Positions 12,639-25,664 of a DNA stretch of 64,000 nt are shown in pieces; position 1 is the first letter of the stretch, and the number at the start of each line of letters is the position of its first letter. A program made the translations under genes and the position numbers. Source of the stretch: Caenorhabditis remanei. Lineage: Eukaryota; Nematoda; Chromadorea; Rhabditida; Rhabditidae. The stretch spans positions 16,678,001 through 16,742,000 of the forward strand of contig NC_071328.1 of the NCBI RefSeq assembly GCF_010183535.1, read 5' to 3'. The notes under the pieces are model-generated. The model ran no database searches. It was given only the letters and a program-made list of their open reading frames with translations, and was not told the origin of the DNA.

Positions 12639-14299
12639 AAATTGACCAAAATCTGCATGTTATTTTTTTTGTGATTTTTCTGTTTTCGATATTGATATTT
12701 AATTTGAAACCGGTTTTTTTCTTCTTTTTTCTTTTCAAGATTACAAATTTAGAAAAAAAAAGATTACTGATTGATTGGTTTTTGACTTGAATCTTTTTAT
12801 AATTCGCTGCTATCTAAGCCCCGCCCCTTTTTTACAGTTCCCAAGCAATATGTTTAAAGACAGATTTTGAATGATATGACAAAAAATCGAACCATGCGGC
12901 AGAACTGCAAAAAAGTGGGCGTGGTTTACAAGAATCATTGAGTTCAAAAGTGCTCTATGAATCATAAACAACAACAAGAAGGAAAACAAGAATTAGTAGT
13001 AAACGTGATCTTATAATTTCCATGTTTTATGCTAACATTTTTGAAAAAAAAGAGATTTTTCTTTTTTTCAGCGGAAAAAAAAAGAAAACCTAGAATTTTC
13101 TCCACCACCACTATTTTTTCTTCCCATTTTCCCTTTTCTCTGCTATAAGGAAAAAATAAGGACTAGAATAGTTGGAGGAGAAAAAAGCTCAAATTTCGGG
13201 ACTCTCTGTTGAGCCATGAAAGATTGGAAGAGGTGGAGAGAGAGAGAGAGACGCAGAGACAGAATGCCCACTTCTCCCTATTATAAACTTTGTCATGTGT
13301 CCGTTTTCGGCCCCCCTTCACCACTAAACATTTTTTGGCTGTTATGGAATAAAGAGCACTTTATAGAGTACATATTATAAAGTGTGCTGGAATTTTATTG
13401 AGTTTTGACTCCACGTGGCTCTAGAATTCAAATTCTTGATAGAAGCCCCGCCCACTTTAAAGCGACGCCCATTTTGTAACAAGCTCCGCCCACTTTACCA
13501 ATTTCTCTACTCCAATCTTGTGAAACTCCGCCTACTTTAAGACTTTTTCTACATGAAGATACGAAAAGTTGAAGAAAGTGGGTGGGGATTCATAATCCAT
13601 TTTCTTAGTCCCGCCCATTTTTAGGCCACGCCCATTCTTGCTGCTCCTCCTTGCATCAAAGTGGGCGGAGCTTCCGTTCAATTTTCGTGTCTTCTGATTC
13701 CGTTTCGCCTCTTTTTTCAATCTTTTTAAAAAAAATATTTCGATATTTTCAGAGTTCCACGTCACGCCTTCTGAACTTCATCTGACTTGAATTCTACCTT
13801 GGTCACGTCTTCTGAATTTCGCCTTTTTCACGTTTTTTTTCCAGATTCTGATTCCATTCCCCTTTAATATTCTCTCTTTTATTTTCCTTCTCTCCCCGCC
13901 CAATCCATCTCTGCCAACAAACCTTGACACGTCTTCTAGATTGACACCATCATACGTCATTTCTTCTCTTCTAATAACCCGCCCGTCTGTTATCCGAGAT
14001 TTAGAGAGGGCTCTCTCATTCACGTAGAGCGAGAACGGAGAACTGTGCAATCCATTACGCAATCTGAGAGGAGAGGTCAGACAAATAGAAAGGGTGCTGT
14101 AATCCTCCAGTTGCGCTGTGGGGGGAATTCTATTGGTGTGGGTAGGTAGATCAAATCTAGCTCCACATTTTTGCAGTTCACACTTTTCTAATAGCTCCGC
14201 CCACTTTTGAGATACGCGCCTTTAAAGATGATGCGCTAGAATCCATATGGCAATTTCCCTTTTCACGAAAAAATTGCTACATTTCTAGCCAGAAATCTC

Positions 14300-14588
14300 A
14301 AAATTTGGTCCAAAACTCGCTGAATTACAGCCAGTCCAAGTTTTGTTGAGGCTAACGACTACAAACTACAATTCACAGTTAGCCTCAGCAAATCCTGAAA
14401 TGTCTGCAATTTGGTTGTTTTCTGACTATTTTAAGCGGTTTTTTTGGGGAAAATAGATGGGAAAACAAAACATTCATAAATTTGCCAATATTTGAACTAA
14501 AAATCAATAAAATCCGTCGAGTTACAGCCAGTCCAAGTTTTGTTGAGGCTAACGACTACAAACTACAATTCACAGTTAGCCTCAGCAA
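14300..14588 (+). repeat. Duplicated MITE-1 with flank
   Basis: MITE-1 copies at 14340-14391 and 14537-14588 are identical in loop (AATTCACAG) and are both preceded by ACAGCCAGTCCAAGTTTTG. The repeated unit therefore includes about 20 bp of flank, so this was a local DNA duplication, not two transposition events. Confidence 0.75.
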
Positions 14589-15245
14589 AAAATTGAAATG
14601 GGTGTAATTCGGTCAATTTTTCGAATTTGGGATAGAAAAAAAAGTGTATTTATGCAGAAACCGCGCCAACTACACCCCAGATAAGATTGTCCCAACTGCA
14701 ATTCGAGGTCATTTCCATCCTATTCTCTCGTTTCTTCTTGTCAAATGTGTTGTTTGGACATTTAACCGGAAGATGTGTGTCGAGAAGAAGAAGATAAAGA
14801 TAAGATGCTGAAAAACATGATCTTTCATTTCTCTAGCGAACGTGATGTAGAAAAATTTCTTTTGCGAAAATTGTTTGGAAATTGAGAAGAAAACCATGAC
14901 CAATTAGATAGAGAGAAGTTGATTGATCTTGTTACGTCATTTTGGCAAAAAATAGGTTATTGGGGGATGCTTGGGGTAGATTCTGAAGGATCTGGAAGTA
15001 CGGAGACAAATTCTGGAGCATCCAGACGTCGATTGGCTGATTTTGGAGTCAATAAAAGTCTAGAGACGGATTCTGAATCGCCTAGAAGTTGAGAATCGAA
15101 TTCTGGAGCTCATTAGTGGGATTCTGAAGGCTCTAGAAGTCGATAGCCAGATTTTGGAGCTCATTTACCTCTAGAAACGGATGTTAAAGTCTTGAACACC
15201 ATGGCGGAATGTGGGCGGAGTCTTTCGGATAACTTCACATTCTCT

Positions 15246-18027
15246 GAGAAAAAACTACAAACTACGAAACCCGGTTAGCCTCACTATCAGCAAAACTGAA
15301 AATCGCTGTTTTCGCTGTTTTTTATTCAAAATGAGCATTTTTTGTAACATTTTTAACAAAAAAGCTCGAATTTGCTGAGGCTAAGAGCTTGTTGTAGTTT
15401 GTAGTCGTTTAGCCTCATTAAAATTGTCTTTTATCACTTGACTGTGAACAACGTCTTCTGAAATGTCTCTCCATTAGCAGATACCATATTTTCGCACCTT
15501 CTGGAACTCTTTCCATTTTCACCTCGCCTAGGAGACTCCGCCCACGTTCACCGCAAGCTTCTAGCAAAAAGCCGTCGGGGTTTCTTATATTTGCAATGAA
15601 TTTAGTCGCTTTGGTGCACACTAACTAAGAAAATAGTGAGCGGGAGACACCCCGACAGTTCAAACAATTTCAGTAGAGAGAGAGATGTCTGTGTCTCTCT
15701 CTCTCTCAATCCATCAGTCAGTTGGCTTCCTTCCATTCCACTCATTTGCCCTCTCCCTCTGGGCTGAATCGCTCTCTATTCACCGAAAAACTAGAAATAG
15801 TGTGATGAATGAGGAGAGTCCGCAAGAGAGGTCAGCCACCCAAAACGCCCGGGTGGTCTCTTTCTCCCTCGCCTTTATCCGCATTGCTTCTGAAGGGTGC
15901 GGAGGGGTGAGAGAGTGTGGGATAAGTGGAGGGTGTAGAGAAGAGAGACGCAGAAGATGAGACAAAGGGTCAGCCCTCCGCACGTTTGCCCTTTCCAGCC
16001 CTAGTTGCACTCTCTTTCTATACCTCAGTTTTGAGGGGGATACCTGTATATACGAGAGAGGCAAAGAGTGTCTGACACTCTCCACATTCAGAATGATCTC
16101 TCGCCGGTTGCTGTATATCCAGTAGCCAGATATACAGAGATGGTATATTTGGGGGAGGAGACACATACAGACAGAAACGGGGGGACTAGAAGAGAGACAG
16201 TTGTGCCTACCCACCGTGTGTGTATTTGCCTTCTGTTCGTGTGATTCGTCACAGAGATTTATAGATATTCAGCGGTTTTTTTTTGTGGATTTGGGACCTG
16301 GATGACTTGAATAGTTCGATGTCGTAAGTTACCTGCATGAATTGACCAAAATCTGCATGTTACCACGATTCGTGGCTCCATAGAGCACGTTTGCATGATA
16401 GTACCGACAGTAGGGTTACGCGGAATCCGGAATCCAGAATCCTGGAGAATTCAGGAATCTGACTTCCCAGGATTACAGTGACCAATGTTTTCTGGTTTAA
16501 CTGACAGTGTCAGATAGAGCGAACTTGCATCGAGCAACACTTTGGGTTTCAGAGATTCCAGCAATGATCAAAACTGGCTTTGAACAGTAAGGCAAAACTG
16601 CTGGAATCTCCACCTTTACTGAGGCTAAGCGACTACAAACTACAACAAGTTCTTAGCCTCAGCAAAATAAGCTTTCACTTTCACCTGAATTTGTTCTAGT
16701 TCAGGAGTCTCTGATTCGCTCTAAACGGTTAGGTTCCAAGATTTCGAGAAATCTGATAATAGAGCGGAGTTGCATCATACGCAAAAGGTTCGAAAAGAGC
16801 ACTTTGAGCGTAAAACTCACTGGTGACACTTCTAGCTAGATTCTCATCACCAATCAATCTGTAAACCACACATTGTATTTACCCATTACCACCCAAATCC
16901 CATCCCAAATTTCTAAATCTAAGCCAATCAAAGGCACTAACGAGCCGCAATTAGAGAGGTCTAATCCGCTCTAATATCTTGAATCCTAGTGAGATTCTGA
17001 ATCTATAACATCACTCACTCAATCAGTGTCAGGTATGACTACTCCTGGGAAATTGGGAAGGTTCTCAGGACTCCTCCCGCCAAAAGGAGGGATTTACAGT
17101 AGTCCTCTGACACATTCATTCTGACACACAATTCAAGATGAGAAACACATCTGTCGTTTTCTGGAGAGAGAGAGACCAGAGCAGATGTCCATTGTCTTCT
17201 TCTTTCTTATTTCTCTCCAGTCGTTACTCGCATTGGCTGCTGGGCTGGGTGTTAGAGTCCTCTCTCCGGTCCACCTCCCTCTCTCTCTGTGTCCACTCCT
17301 TCCCCCTTTTTCTTACTCCGAATGCCCTTCTACTGTGGCCTTCCAGATACTTGTGAGAGGTGACCTCCAAAAGAAAGATTTGTCTAATTCATTCGTTTCG
17401 TTTCTGCAATTCCTTCCCCCGACTAATTTGTTCTTTATGGTCAGATTTGGGGATCTGATTTGATCTACCAAAGACGATCAGTTTCCCATCCTTATGAGAA
17501 GATGCACCATTTGATGGTGCAGTTTCTTAGAGATCCCACCTTTTCTCAATTCGTTTTAATTTTATAAATTTGAATTTTTTGAACCGAATCACTCCTCCTT
17601 CTCTGCGTCTCTCCATTCTCTATTCTCTACGTTTTTCGGTAGTTTTGCTGAGGCTAACTAACTTTATAGTTTGTAGTCTCCCTTCGACTCTCAATTTTAC
17701 CTCTGAAAATCTGCATTTTTTTTTGTATTTTTCCTCCCAAAACGATTCATTTTGAGCAATTTTCAAGTTTTGCTGAGGCTAACTCACTTTTGTAGTCTGT
17801 ACCTTAGAGAAATTTTGGAAATTTGCTGAGGGTTACGGACTACAAACTACACAACGCGGTTAGCCTCAGCAAATTTCTGAATTTTTTCGTAATTTTCGCT
17901 GATTTTTTATTCAATTAGAGCATTTTTTTTTTTGTAAATTTTCATCCGAATCTCCGAGAAACTCCAAAATATCAATTTGCTGAGGCTAAGCGCTTGTTGT
18001 AGTTTGTAGTCGCTTAGCCTCAGTAAA
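15246..18027. repeat. MITE-1 copies and fragments
   Basis: Copies or fragments lie at about 15246-15296 (damaged), 15371-15423, 16615-16667, 17643-17685 (left part), 17768-17806 (left part), 17822-17873 and 17976-18027. The mixture of full and half elements shows that this family decays in place. Confidence 0.75.
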
Positions 18028-19401
18028 GGTGGAGATTCTTCCCGTTATTCAAATGGTAACGTAGAGTTTTTGAAAATTTCCTCTCTAAAACATTAATTAA
18101 TCCGAGCCATGCCTAATTTCCAGTCAGCTGACTCTTTTTTTTTTCCGATTTTCACATTATATGGGCGGCTCGTCTCAGTTGCCTTGAGAGACGGAAATGT
18201 GAATGTGAAAGTTACGGCCTTGAATAAGAATAGAGACGGACGGAGCTGCTGCTCTCTTATTTTTCTTCGTCTGTCCGGACAGGTCAGTAAGCACATCTGC
18301 TTCATCTCATTCAGAGAGACCGCCCGTCTGTTCCATCCGCACCGCCCGTCGGTCGCGGCTCCCCTCACTCCCTAACAACCCACATTTGCATTTGAATATA
18401 TTTGAGAGAGAGACCAGCTTCGTTTCGTTTTTTGCTTTTCGGTGTCCATCAATTCACACTGGTGTCTTCAATGACTTCTGAGAGGGACGAGCCGCGACGC
18501 GGACACGCGACGCACGTTAAATTGCTCGAGATGGATATCTCAACTTTCTCAGAGAGAGAGAGAGAGAGAGATGGTATCTGGTTAATTGCCACGTGGAGAA
18601 GGTGACAAGGAGGCGTGGCCTTGGCAAAGGTCCAACAGATTACGCTGAGTCTTGTGGGCGGAGCCATCTTCAAGCTTTCGAAAAGTTTCTCAGTGGGCGG
18701 AGCCTAATTTCAAATTCTCTGACTTTTAGACTCACTCTGTCTTCTCCAAAAGATATTTCAACATCATGTCAATTCGCACGGTTTGGTGTCTAAAATCGTG
18801 CGAGGGACACCTTGAAGGTCACACTCACCGGTGGACGGACGACGATACAGCAAAAAAAACGGCGGGAGTGTCGGTGGGCGCCGGGCACCGATGTCCCGTC
18901 TCTCTCTCTCCATGTGTTTCCGTGTGTGTCATTGAATTCAGCGTCTCCTTGCGCAGCAGCACCGCCCGTGTTTTGAGAGAACTGAATTGCAGAGAAGAAA
19001 AACGGGATAGAGAATTTCGAGGTGGCTGACAGGGGAATCGGATGACCCTGAACACACACGACGACTACTCTGACTTTTTTCCGTACTTGCCGAGGCCTCC
19101 CAGTCGTCACCACTCTCCACCCCATCACAAATCTATCTGTATTTTTGATTCGAAGCAGATGTTTATGCTGGGATAATAATAGGGCACTGACGCTTTCAGA
19201 TAGAATACGGGCGGTACTTGACCTCGCTCGACGCAGTGAATGGGACAAGAAGGCGCTCGCTCTTGAATGTATTAACCACCCTCCTTTCCCTGTTTTTGGA
19301 GAGAATTTCAGGAAAAATTTCGAAAATTTACCGTCGAAAACGCACGAAATGACCGATTCTAAGCAATTTTTCATTTTTCACTCCGGCATAATTTTTGAGA
19401 T

Positions 19402-20079
19402 TTGCTGAGGCTAAGCGAGGTTTGTAGTTTGTAGTCGCGTAGCCTCAGTAAACCGAATATATCTTTTCCATTTCAGCTCTTCCCTCCATTTTGTGCATTT
19501 TTCACAAAAAAACATCAAAAATTCGTTTTCTTTTCATTTTTTAATAAAGATCGACCTATTTCGAGCAAAAAATCATCGAAATTCGTTAAAAACTACCATA
19601 ATTACGCATGTTTAGAATTTACTGAGGTTAACTCACTTTTGTAGTTTGTAGTCGCTTAGCCTCAGTAAAATTTGTGGAGGCTAACTGACTATAAACTACA
19701 AATATGAGTTAGTCTCAGCAAAAATCTTTCAAAAGTTTCCTTGGTTTCGCGGGCAATTTTTCTCCCATTTTCAGCTTTTTCTTGAATATTTTACTGAGGC
19801 TAAACGCTTTTTGTAGTTTGTTGTCGCTTAGCCTCAGCAAAGCATAACAACAACAACAACATATTCTTTTAATTATAAAATTTTCCCGCCCGAAAATTCG
19901 CCCACGAAATTTTGCAAGAATTTCGAATTAGATTAGTGCGGGCGAATTTTAAATTTAAAATTTATAAATTTTCCGGCATTATGATGTTTTGCTGAAGCTG
20001 AGAAAACAATATAGCTTGTATAGTAGTGAGTTAGCCTCAGTAAACTACAAACTACAAAAGTTCTTAGCCTCAGCAAAAT
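19402..20079. repeat. MITE-1 cluster before zinc-finger gene
   Basis: Copies lie at about 19402-19453, 19618-19670, 19670-19722 (abutting, opposite), 19790-19842, and a chimeric one at 19987-20079. The last has three arm segments in a row and looks like two copies joined by recombination. Confidence 0.75.
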
Positions 20080-20252
20080 CTTTTCACCTTTTTTCTCATT
20101 TCTCCCTTCACATTTTCTGAAAATTCCAGATTTTTTCTTCATTTTTTCTTAATTTATCGCCGTGTTCTCCTCTCTCTTTCTCTTCTCCGTTACCGGATTT
20201 TCCGGCCAATTTTCAAAAATCTTTTCGTTTCAAAAATCGTTTCCATTTTCAG

Positions 20253-20294
20253 CCAAACCATTAGACTAGAATTCCCCCTCTTCATTACACAAAA
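20253..20294 (+). promoter_or_regulatory. 5' UTR start / splice acceptor of zinc-finger gene
   Basis: A strong acceptor (CCATTTTCAG, ending at 20252) lies 42 nt before the ATG. In nematodes this is either an SL1 trans-splice site or the acceptor for an upstream non-coding exon. The sequence alone cannot tell which. Confidence 0.6.
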
Positions 20295-23200
20295 ATGGGA
20301 CCGGCGGAGACGACGCCTGAGCGTGTAAGCGAAGATTTGATGCAAGCGGTTACGTGTCTGAAACGAGTGATGACTGGAATGAAGAATTGTAGTGATGTAC
20401 ACGATGAGGAGGTTTGTGAAAAGCGAAAATTCTGCTGAAACCCCAGAAAAAACGACGAAAAACCGACGATTTTGATCGAATTTTGACTTATTACTGAGGC
20501 TAACTGATTTTTGTAGTTTGGAGTCAGTTAGCCTCAGTAAAGTTTAAAAGTGTTGTTTTCTGGCGCTAAAATTCGGTTTTTTTTTTCAAATTTTCAAAGC
20601 AAAAATGAATCAGTTCAGAGCCCACTAGACAGTACGACCGTCATTTGTACACTGGAAAAGATCACTGGAGCACTGGAAAGGTGTATGGAGAATAATAAGA
20701 CGTTGAACGATGTGCTCAGTGGAAAAATGGTAAGGAAAAGGGGCGTGGCTTGAATTTTTTGCATGTTTTTGCCGCTTTTCCCGTTGTTTAGCTAAAAAAA
20801 TCTAGTAAATTGGCGATTTTCAAAGTTGACTGAGGCTAATTCACTTTTGTAGTTTGTAGTCAGTTAGCCTCAACAAACGGGAATCGCCCCGGCGCCCCGC
20901 TGACGCTATTTTGATAATTTTTCGCTTTTATTCGGCAAAATTGGCGAAAAAACAGTATTTTTAACGAAAATAAACTTATTTTTGTGAAAATATCTTATTT
21001 TTAGACACCAATGTGAAATGCGCCATTTCCAAGGATATTCATTTTTGCTGAGGCTAATTCGCTATTGTAGTTTGTAGTGTTAGCCTCAGAAAATGGAAAT
21101 CGGCTCATTTTCTCGATTTTTTTGCTTTTTCCGGCAATTTTTTGTGAAAAAGGCTTATTTCCAGAGACAATTTGAATGTTTCAGCTTTACTGATAGTGAG
21201 ACTGAAATTTTCTATAAATTTCTTTAAAAGTGGCGAAAATTTTTTCCTCCAGCTGTTTTTTCCTCGTTTCTCGGCGAGTCTTCTCGCCCGGATGCCGTAT
21301 CCAAATAATCCGCAATTATAGTGACCTAATCCACCCTCTCCTTATTCACCAATTGAATTAGCCTCATTGCCCTCCCCCTCCGGTCTCCCTTCAAACATCT
21401 AGAATTAAGGGGTCATTAATTGCAGAAATGTACAACATGTGGCTCAACATCTGTCGGTTTTCTATCCGACTGCCACGACAGTGCCACATCGACAACAACG
21501 ACCGCCTCGCATCGCTCGTCTGAAGAACCGCCACGTCATCGAAAGACTTCTGGAGACGACGACGAAGATCTCGACGAGGTGTGCTCATCGATCGGTTCAC
21601 GAAGTATTCGATCAGTGAGCAGTTCGGTGAATCAAGACGACGTTGACGATGCTCAGAATCAGACGATTCTGGCAGTGGAACCGAGAACAGAGGGATCGAA
21701 AACGCCGGAAGAAGAAGAGGAGGAGCATGATCTTGTCATGAAAACTATCTTATCTTCTACAACTTCCACGTCGACGTCAGCATCCTCGCCCTACCGTAAA
21801 TCATCGAAACAAGAAGAGAACAGCAAAGAGGAGCAAGAGGAGACGCCATCATCGATCGACTCGAATCTTTTGGATCAATTCTTGCAAAATTCACTGCTCG
21901 GAGTGACGCCTGACGTGTTGAAGGGGATTATGGAGACGACGCCCGAACCGCCGACGACGACGACGAATTCAGAAGAAAATGAAGAGGAAAAGGATCAGAA
22001 TGCGTTGTTAAGCAGCTTTTTCCAGGTGAGAATTGGGGAAAATAGCGAAATTTTAGAAAAATTGAGATTTTACTGAGGCTAATTGATTTTTGTAGTTTGT
22101 AGTCGCTTAGCCTCAGTGAAATTTGCTGAGGCTTACAGACTACGAACTACAAAACGCGATTAGCCTCAGAAAAACTGAAATCGCTGTAGTTTCCGGAATC
22201 TCGCCGATTTTCTATTCAAATTGAGCATTTTCTGGAAAATTTGACCATTTTAAGGAATTTGAGAAAAATTAGGTTTTACTGATAGTGAGGCTAACTGATT
22301 TTTGTAGTTTGTAGTCAGTAAGCCTAGCGACTAGGGGCTAAGCGACTACAAACTACAAAACGCGGTTACCCTCAGAAAAACTCTGGTTCCCCTTCACATC
22401 TTACGGAGGCTAAGTGAGGGAGTAGTTTGTAGTCAATTAGCCTCATCAAAATTAAAAAATGCCATATTTTTGAGATTTTTTCATTAATATCTGGTAAAAT
22501 TCCCGGTTTTTCATGATTTTTGACTCAAAAATACCCATTTTCAGATTCTGTTCGCCAACCAACAAAACGGTGACTCTCCAATGCTCGAAGACGTTTCCGA
22601 AAACAACACTGATTCGTCGTCCCAACCCTCTCCACCAGCCGATCCGAACAATTTCGACTCGTTGGCAATGATCGAAACGCTGCTTGCCGAGTCACTCAAC
22701 CAATCAGATCAGTCAGCAGAAAGTAAAGCAGCGGCGGCAGCAGCGGCCGCCCGTAAACGAAAAAGTACTCCGATGAAGGTGCCGAAATCGGAGAACGGTG
22801 CTGGATACGTGTGTCCAATGGAGGGATGTAATAAGATTTTCAAGGAGAAAGGATCTGTACACAGGCATTTTGTCACACATATCGGAATGCGGTTTAATGT
22901 GAGTAGAAACGCGTCAACGGTGCGCCAGACAGTTATTTTTTTACTTTCAGTGTGACAAATGCAAGGCGTCGTACACTCAGAAGCACGCTCTAATGCTCCA
23001 TCAGAAAATACACGCGAATCCGGACGCCTATCAGTGTAGAGGTTGCGGAACGAATTACACGACACAGAATGGGCTTCGGCTGCATCGACAGGTAAGAGAG
23101 AGAGGGATGAAAACGCGCCGAAAGTGCGCCAGATAGCTACTTGAATTTTGAACATTTCCGTCCGATAACCATTCAAAACCGTCTTCAACTTGCTGGGTTA

Positions 23201-24701
23201 CACTCTTTTATGTTTTGCTGAGGCTAACTGACTACAAACTACAATACTCAGTTAACCTCAGCAAACGAAAACAGAAACGCGCCAAAGGTGCACCAGAAAC
23301 ATTACTTTTCTGATATATTTTAATCAAATGGCCCTGGAACATGATATTTCAGCAAAAATCCGAAGAAATTCGCTCAATTTTGAGTTTTGCTGAGGCTAAG
23401 TGACTAGAAACTACAAACACGATTTAACCTCACAAGGGAACCTTTTAAGTGGTCCTTAATGCCAGCAAAAACGACCTATACAGGTCGAAAGAGGATGTTT
23501 CAAAACCTATAAATCAACTTTCAAAAGTTGCTTCCGTGACCTGTAAGTGCCTGAAATTGCTATCTGAAAATTGACCATTTTTACCATTGATTTGCTGCAT
23601 TTCGCCCTCTCGCCTCCTCCAAATCCTATCACGTTTGTAATAAACTGCGGCGACACTTTAAAAATGTGTTCGGATGGCGCAGGTGGTTAGCGTCTAGGTG
23701 GAGGAAAATTTTGGTCTGGTTCGACCCCTTTGCCATTTTTTTCTTTTTTTTTGTTTGATATCTTTTTTTCCAGTTTTTTTCAATGTTTTTTTGGAAGCTA
23801 TCATAAAAGTTTGGCGGCACCTCCATCTGTCAACCGGCAGATCACTCTTATAATCATCAATTGAAAGGGATTCAGAAGGGAATCACGTTGATGGTGGTAC
23901 AAAAAAGACTTCTATGATAGCTTCCAAAAAAACATTGAAAAAAACTGGAAAAAAAGATATCAAACAAAAAAAAGGAAAAAAATGGCAAAGGGGTCGAACC
24001 AGCCCAAAATTTCCCTCCACCTAGACGCTAACCACCTGCGCCATCCGATCACGTTTTTAAAGTGTCGCTGCAGTTTATTACAAACGTGAAAGGATTTGGA
24101 GGAGGCGAGAGGGCGAAATGCAGAAAATCAATGGTAAGAAAGGTCAATTTTCAGATGGCAATTTCAGACACTTACAGGTCACGGAAGCAACTTTTGAAAG
24201 TTGATTTATAGGTTTTGAAACATCCTCTTTCACCCTGTATAGGTCGTTTTTGCTGGCATTAAGGACCACTTAAAAGGTTCCCTTGTCAGCAAAAACTAGA
24301 GAAACGCGCCAAAGGTGCGCCAAAGACCACGTCTCGGACACATTTTCGATAGATTTTGATAAACTGGCCCTAGAATATCATATTTTAGCAAAAATTCAAA
24401 AATCCGACAATTTTGAGTTTTGCTGAGGCTAACTGTGAAGAGCGACTACAAACTACAAAATTGAGTCAGCCTCAGCAAAAACGAAAATCCTTGGAAATGG
24501 TTCATTTTTCATGTTTTTCATGGTTTTTCCACCAAAAAAACGCAAAAAACACTAATTTTTCGCATTTTCCAGAGAAATCCTCAATGTACGGAACACAATT
24601 CGAGTGCCTCGATGTCTGACTTCAACTCATCACTCTCCGAAGTGCTCGCAATGACGAAAGCGTCGACGACACCCAACAAACAGATGGTTGTGGCGCCTTG
24701 A
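20295..24701 (+). CDS. C2H2-type zinc-finger protein, 483 aa, six exons
   Basis: Coding exons: 20295-20411, 20619-20729, 21426-22025, 22545-22898, 22951-23091, 24573-24701. All junctions are phase 0 and the sum is an intact 483-codon frame ending in VVAP. Residues 1-76 are helical and Cys-containing. Next comes a CTTCGS cysteine motif, then a long acidic Ser/Thr-rich middle with an alanine run and a basic ARKRKS stretch. The C-terminal third has three fingers: C-x4-C-x12-H-x3-H, C-x2-C-x12-H-x3-H, and a last one of form C-x2-C-x12-H-x6-C. The last finger and its lead-in (HANPDAYQC) closely resemble the gene at 57,382 (HKNANAYKC), so the two are paralogues. The exon 2 acceptor (AATCAGTTCAG) is weak. 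Likely a nuclear DNA- or RNA-binding regulator; no specific name is recognised. AATAAA at 25603 would give a ~900-nt 3' UTR. Introns are packed with MITE-1; intron 5 carries a nested palindrome. Confidence 0.88.
20490..24480. repeat. MITE-1 copies inside zinc-finger gene introns
   Basis: Intronic copies lie at about 20490-20542, 20825-20877, 21044-21094, 22068-22121 and 22121-22173 (abutting), 22274-22326, 22329-22381, 22400-22450, 23213-23266, 23384-23432 (interrupted by the palindrome 23,433-24,285) and 24417-24480. None overlaps an exon or a splice site I used. Confidence 0.8.
23433..24285. mobile_element. 853-bp palindromic element with tRNA-like arms, nested in a MITE-1
   Basis: The ends are CAAGGGAACCTTTTAAG and its reverse complement. 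The arms (about 23433-23806 and 23911-24285) are near-perfect inverted repeats around a ~104-bp spacer. It interrupts a MITE-1 copy: the left flank ends AACCTCA and the right flank begins TCAGCAAAA, giving a 3-bp duplication TCA. Each arm holds a tRNA-like pair of internal promoter boxes: TGGCGCAGGTGG (23675-23686) with GGTTCGACCCC (23718-23728), mirrored at 24032-24043 and 23990-24000. No transposase frame is present, so it would be non-autonomous. A 3-bp target duplication occurs in several DNA-transposon superfamilies; I cannot assign one. Confidence 0.8.
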
Positions 24702-25602
24702 ACACGTTTTTTCTAGACTCCAAATTGTTTTTTTTTCTATTAATAATTCTTCTTTTTTTGTATGAAAAAGTAATACTTTTGTCTGAAAATATTTTTTATT
24801 TTCAGAATTTATTTTTTCTATTTTTCATATTTTCACTCTCTCACACACTGTCAAACTCTCTCATCGTCTCTCTCTCCCATCCGATACGCGTGCAATTCTA
24901 TTATCTCTCTGTGTCTCTCAACAAAAAACTCTCTCTCTGCAATTCGCCCCGCCCCCTTAATAATAATATCTTGTTTTCACTAAAATCCGATTATTTCGAA
25001 GCCCCGCCCCCTTTTTATGTTGTTAGGTTGAATTTTTTTGCCGTCGGCTCTGAAATAATTGAAATTGCGGTTTATTTTGTGAAAATTAATAATAAGAATT
25101 TTTGTCTCTCAAGATAACATGATTTTTTTTTTCGCTGGAAATTTTCGATAAGTTTTATTATCGATTTTTCCGATTTTTTCCTGTCTTTGTGTGTTATTAT
25201 CTTTCCTATCGCTGAAATTTACTAACTTAATTTTTTGTTTTGTATTTTTACTCTTTTCACTCGCCCCGCCCCCCTTCATATTGCATTTTTTTATGAAACC
25301 AATTCACTTTGTACCATCACTCCCCAGCACAAGTGCGCTCCATCGAATTGTCAGTGGAGCGTATTTGACTCCCCCCGAAAACTTGAAATCTCTCTTTATT
25401 GCATTTTGTATCCATCCTGTTTTCATTGATATGTCATAATTATAACTACATGTTTCTTATGTACCGTTTCTCATTTTATGGCAATAATTGTTCCCTCCCA
25501 ATTCATTCAAAAAACCGTTTCTAGGTTGGTGCTGATTAATTAATAATACCCCTCCAATAATGTTGCTCCCTTCCCCCACACACACCGAATGCCTTTACAA
25601 CA

Positions 25603-25608
25603 AATAAA
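25603..25608 (+). other. Candidate poly(A) signal
   Basis: This is AATAAA, the first canonical signal after the stop at 24701 on the same strand. It lies directly before a fragment of MITE-1 core (GACTACAAACTACAAC). Confidence 0.4.
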
Positions 25609-25664
25609 AAGACTTGTATTTCAACACGAGACTACAAACTACAACAGTAACAATCCAACTGCAC

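Larger units (their letters stand above)
11400..14655. other. Gene-free stretch: MITE-1 and GGGCGG words
   Basis: No coding exon is supported. Ten MITE-1 copies are present. Between 13,440 and 13,680 the words CCGCCCACTTT and GTGGGCGGAG recur, as does a TCTCTGCGTCTC motif (reverse strand, 13,248-13,259). A half MITE-2 lies at about 14,140-14,230. Confidence 0.55.
14656..20252. other. Gene-free region upstream of the first zinc-finger gene
   Basis: No coding exon is supported. The region includes a degenerate ~45-bp repeat with GATTCTGGAGC words (14,940-15,190) and CT/GA microsatellites near 15,676-15,708 and 18,551-18,570. TGCGTCTC-type motifs lie at 15,945 (reverse) and 17,600 (forward), and about ten MITE-1 copies are present. 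It is the immediate upstream region of the gene starting at 20,295 and may contain its promoter and non-coding 5' exons. Confidence 0.5.

Noticed and set aside
18790..19374. 194-codon reverse frame
   Set aside because: Chance open frame: mixed composition with no domain, overlapping alternative frames on both strands, no fitting splice partners.
23675..23728. tRNA gene on the left arm of the 23.4-kb palindrome
   Set aside because: A-box and B-box are good, but the T stem has mismatches and there is no pairing 7-bp acceptor stem; same for the elements at 41.0 and 49.2 kb. Called tRNA-like only.
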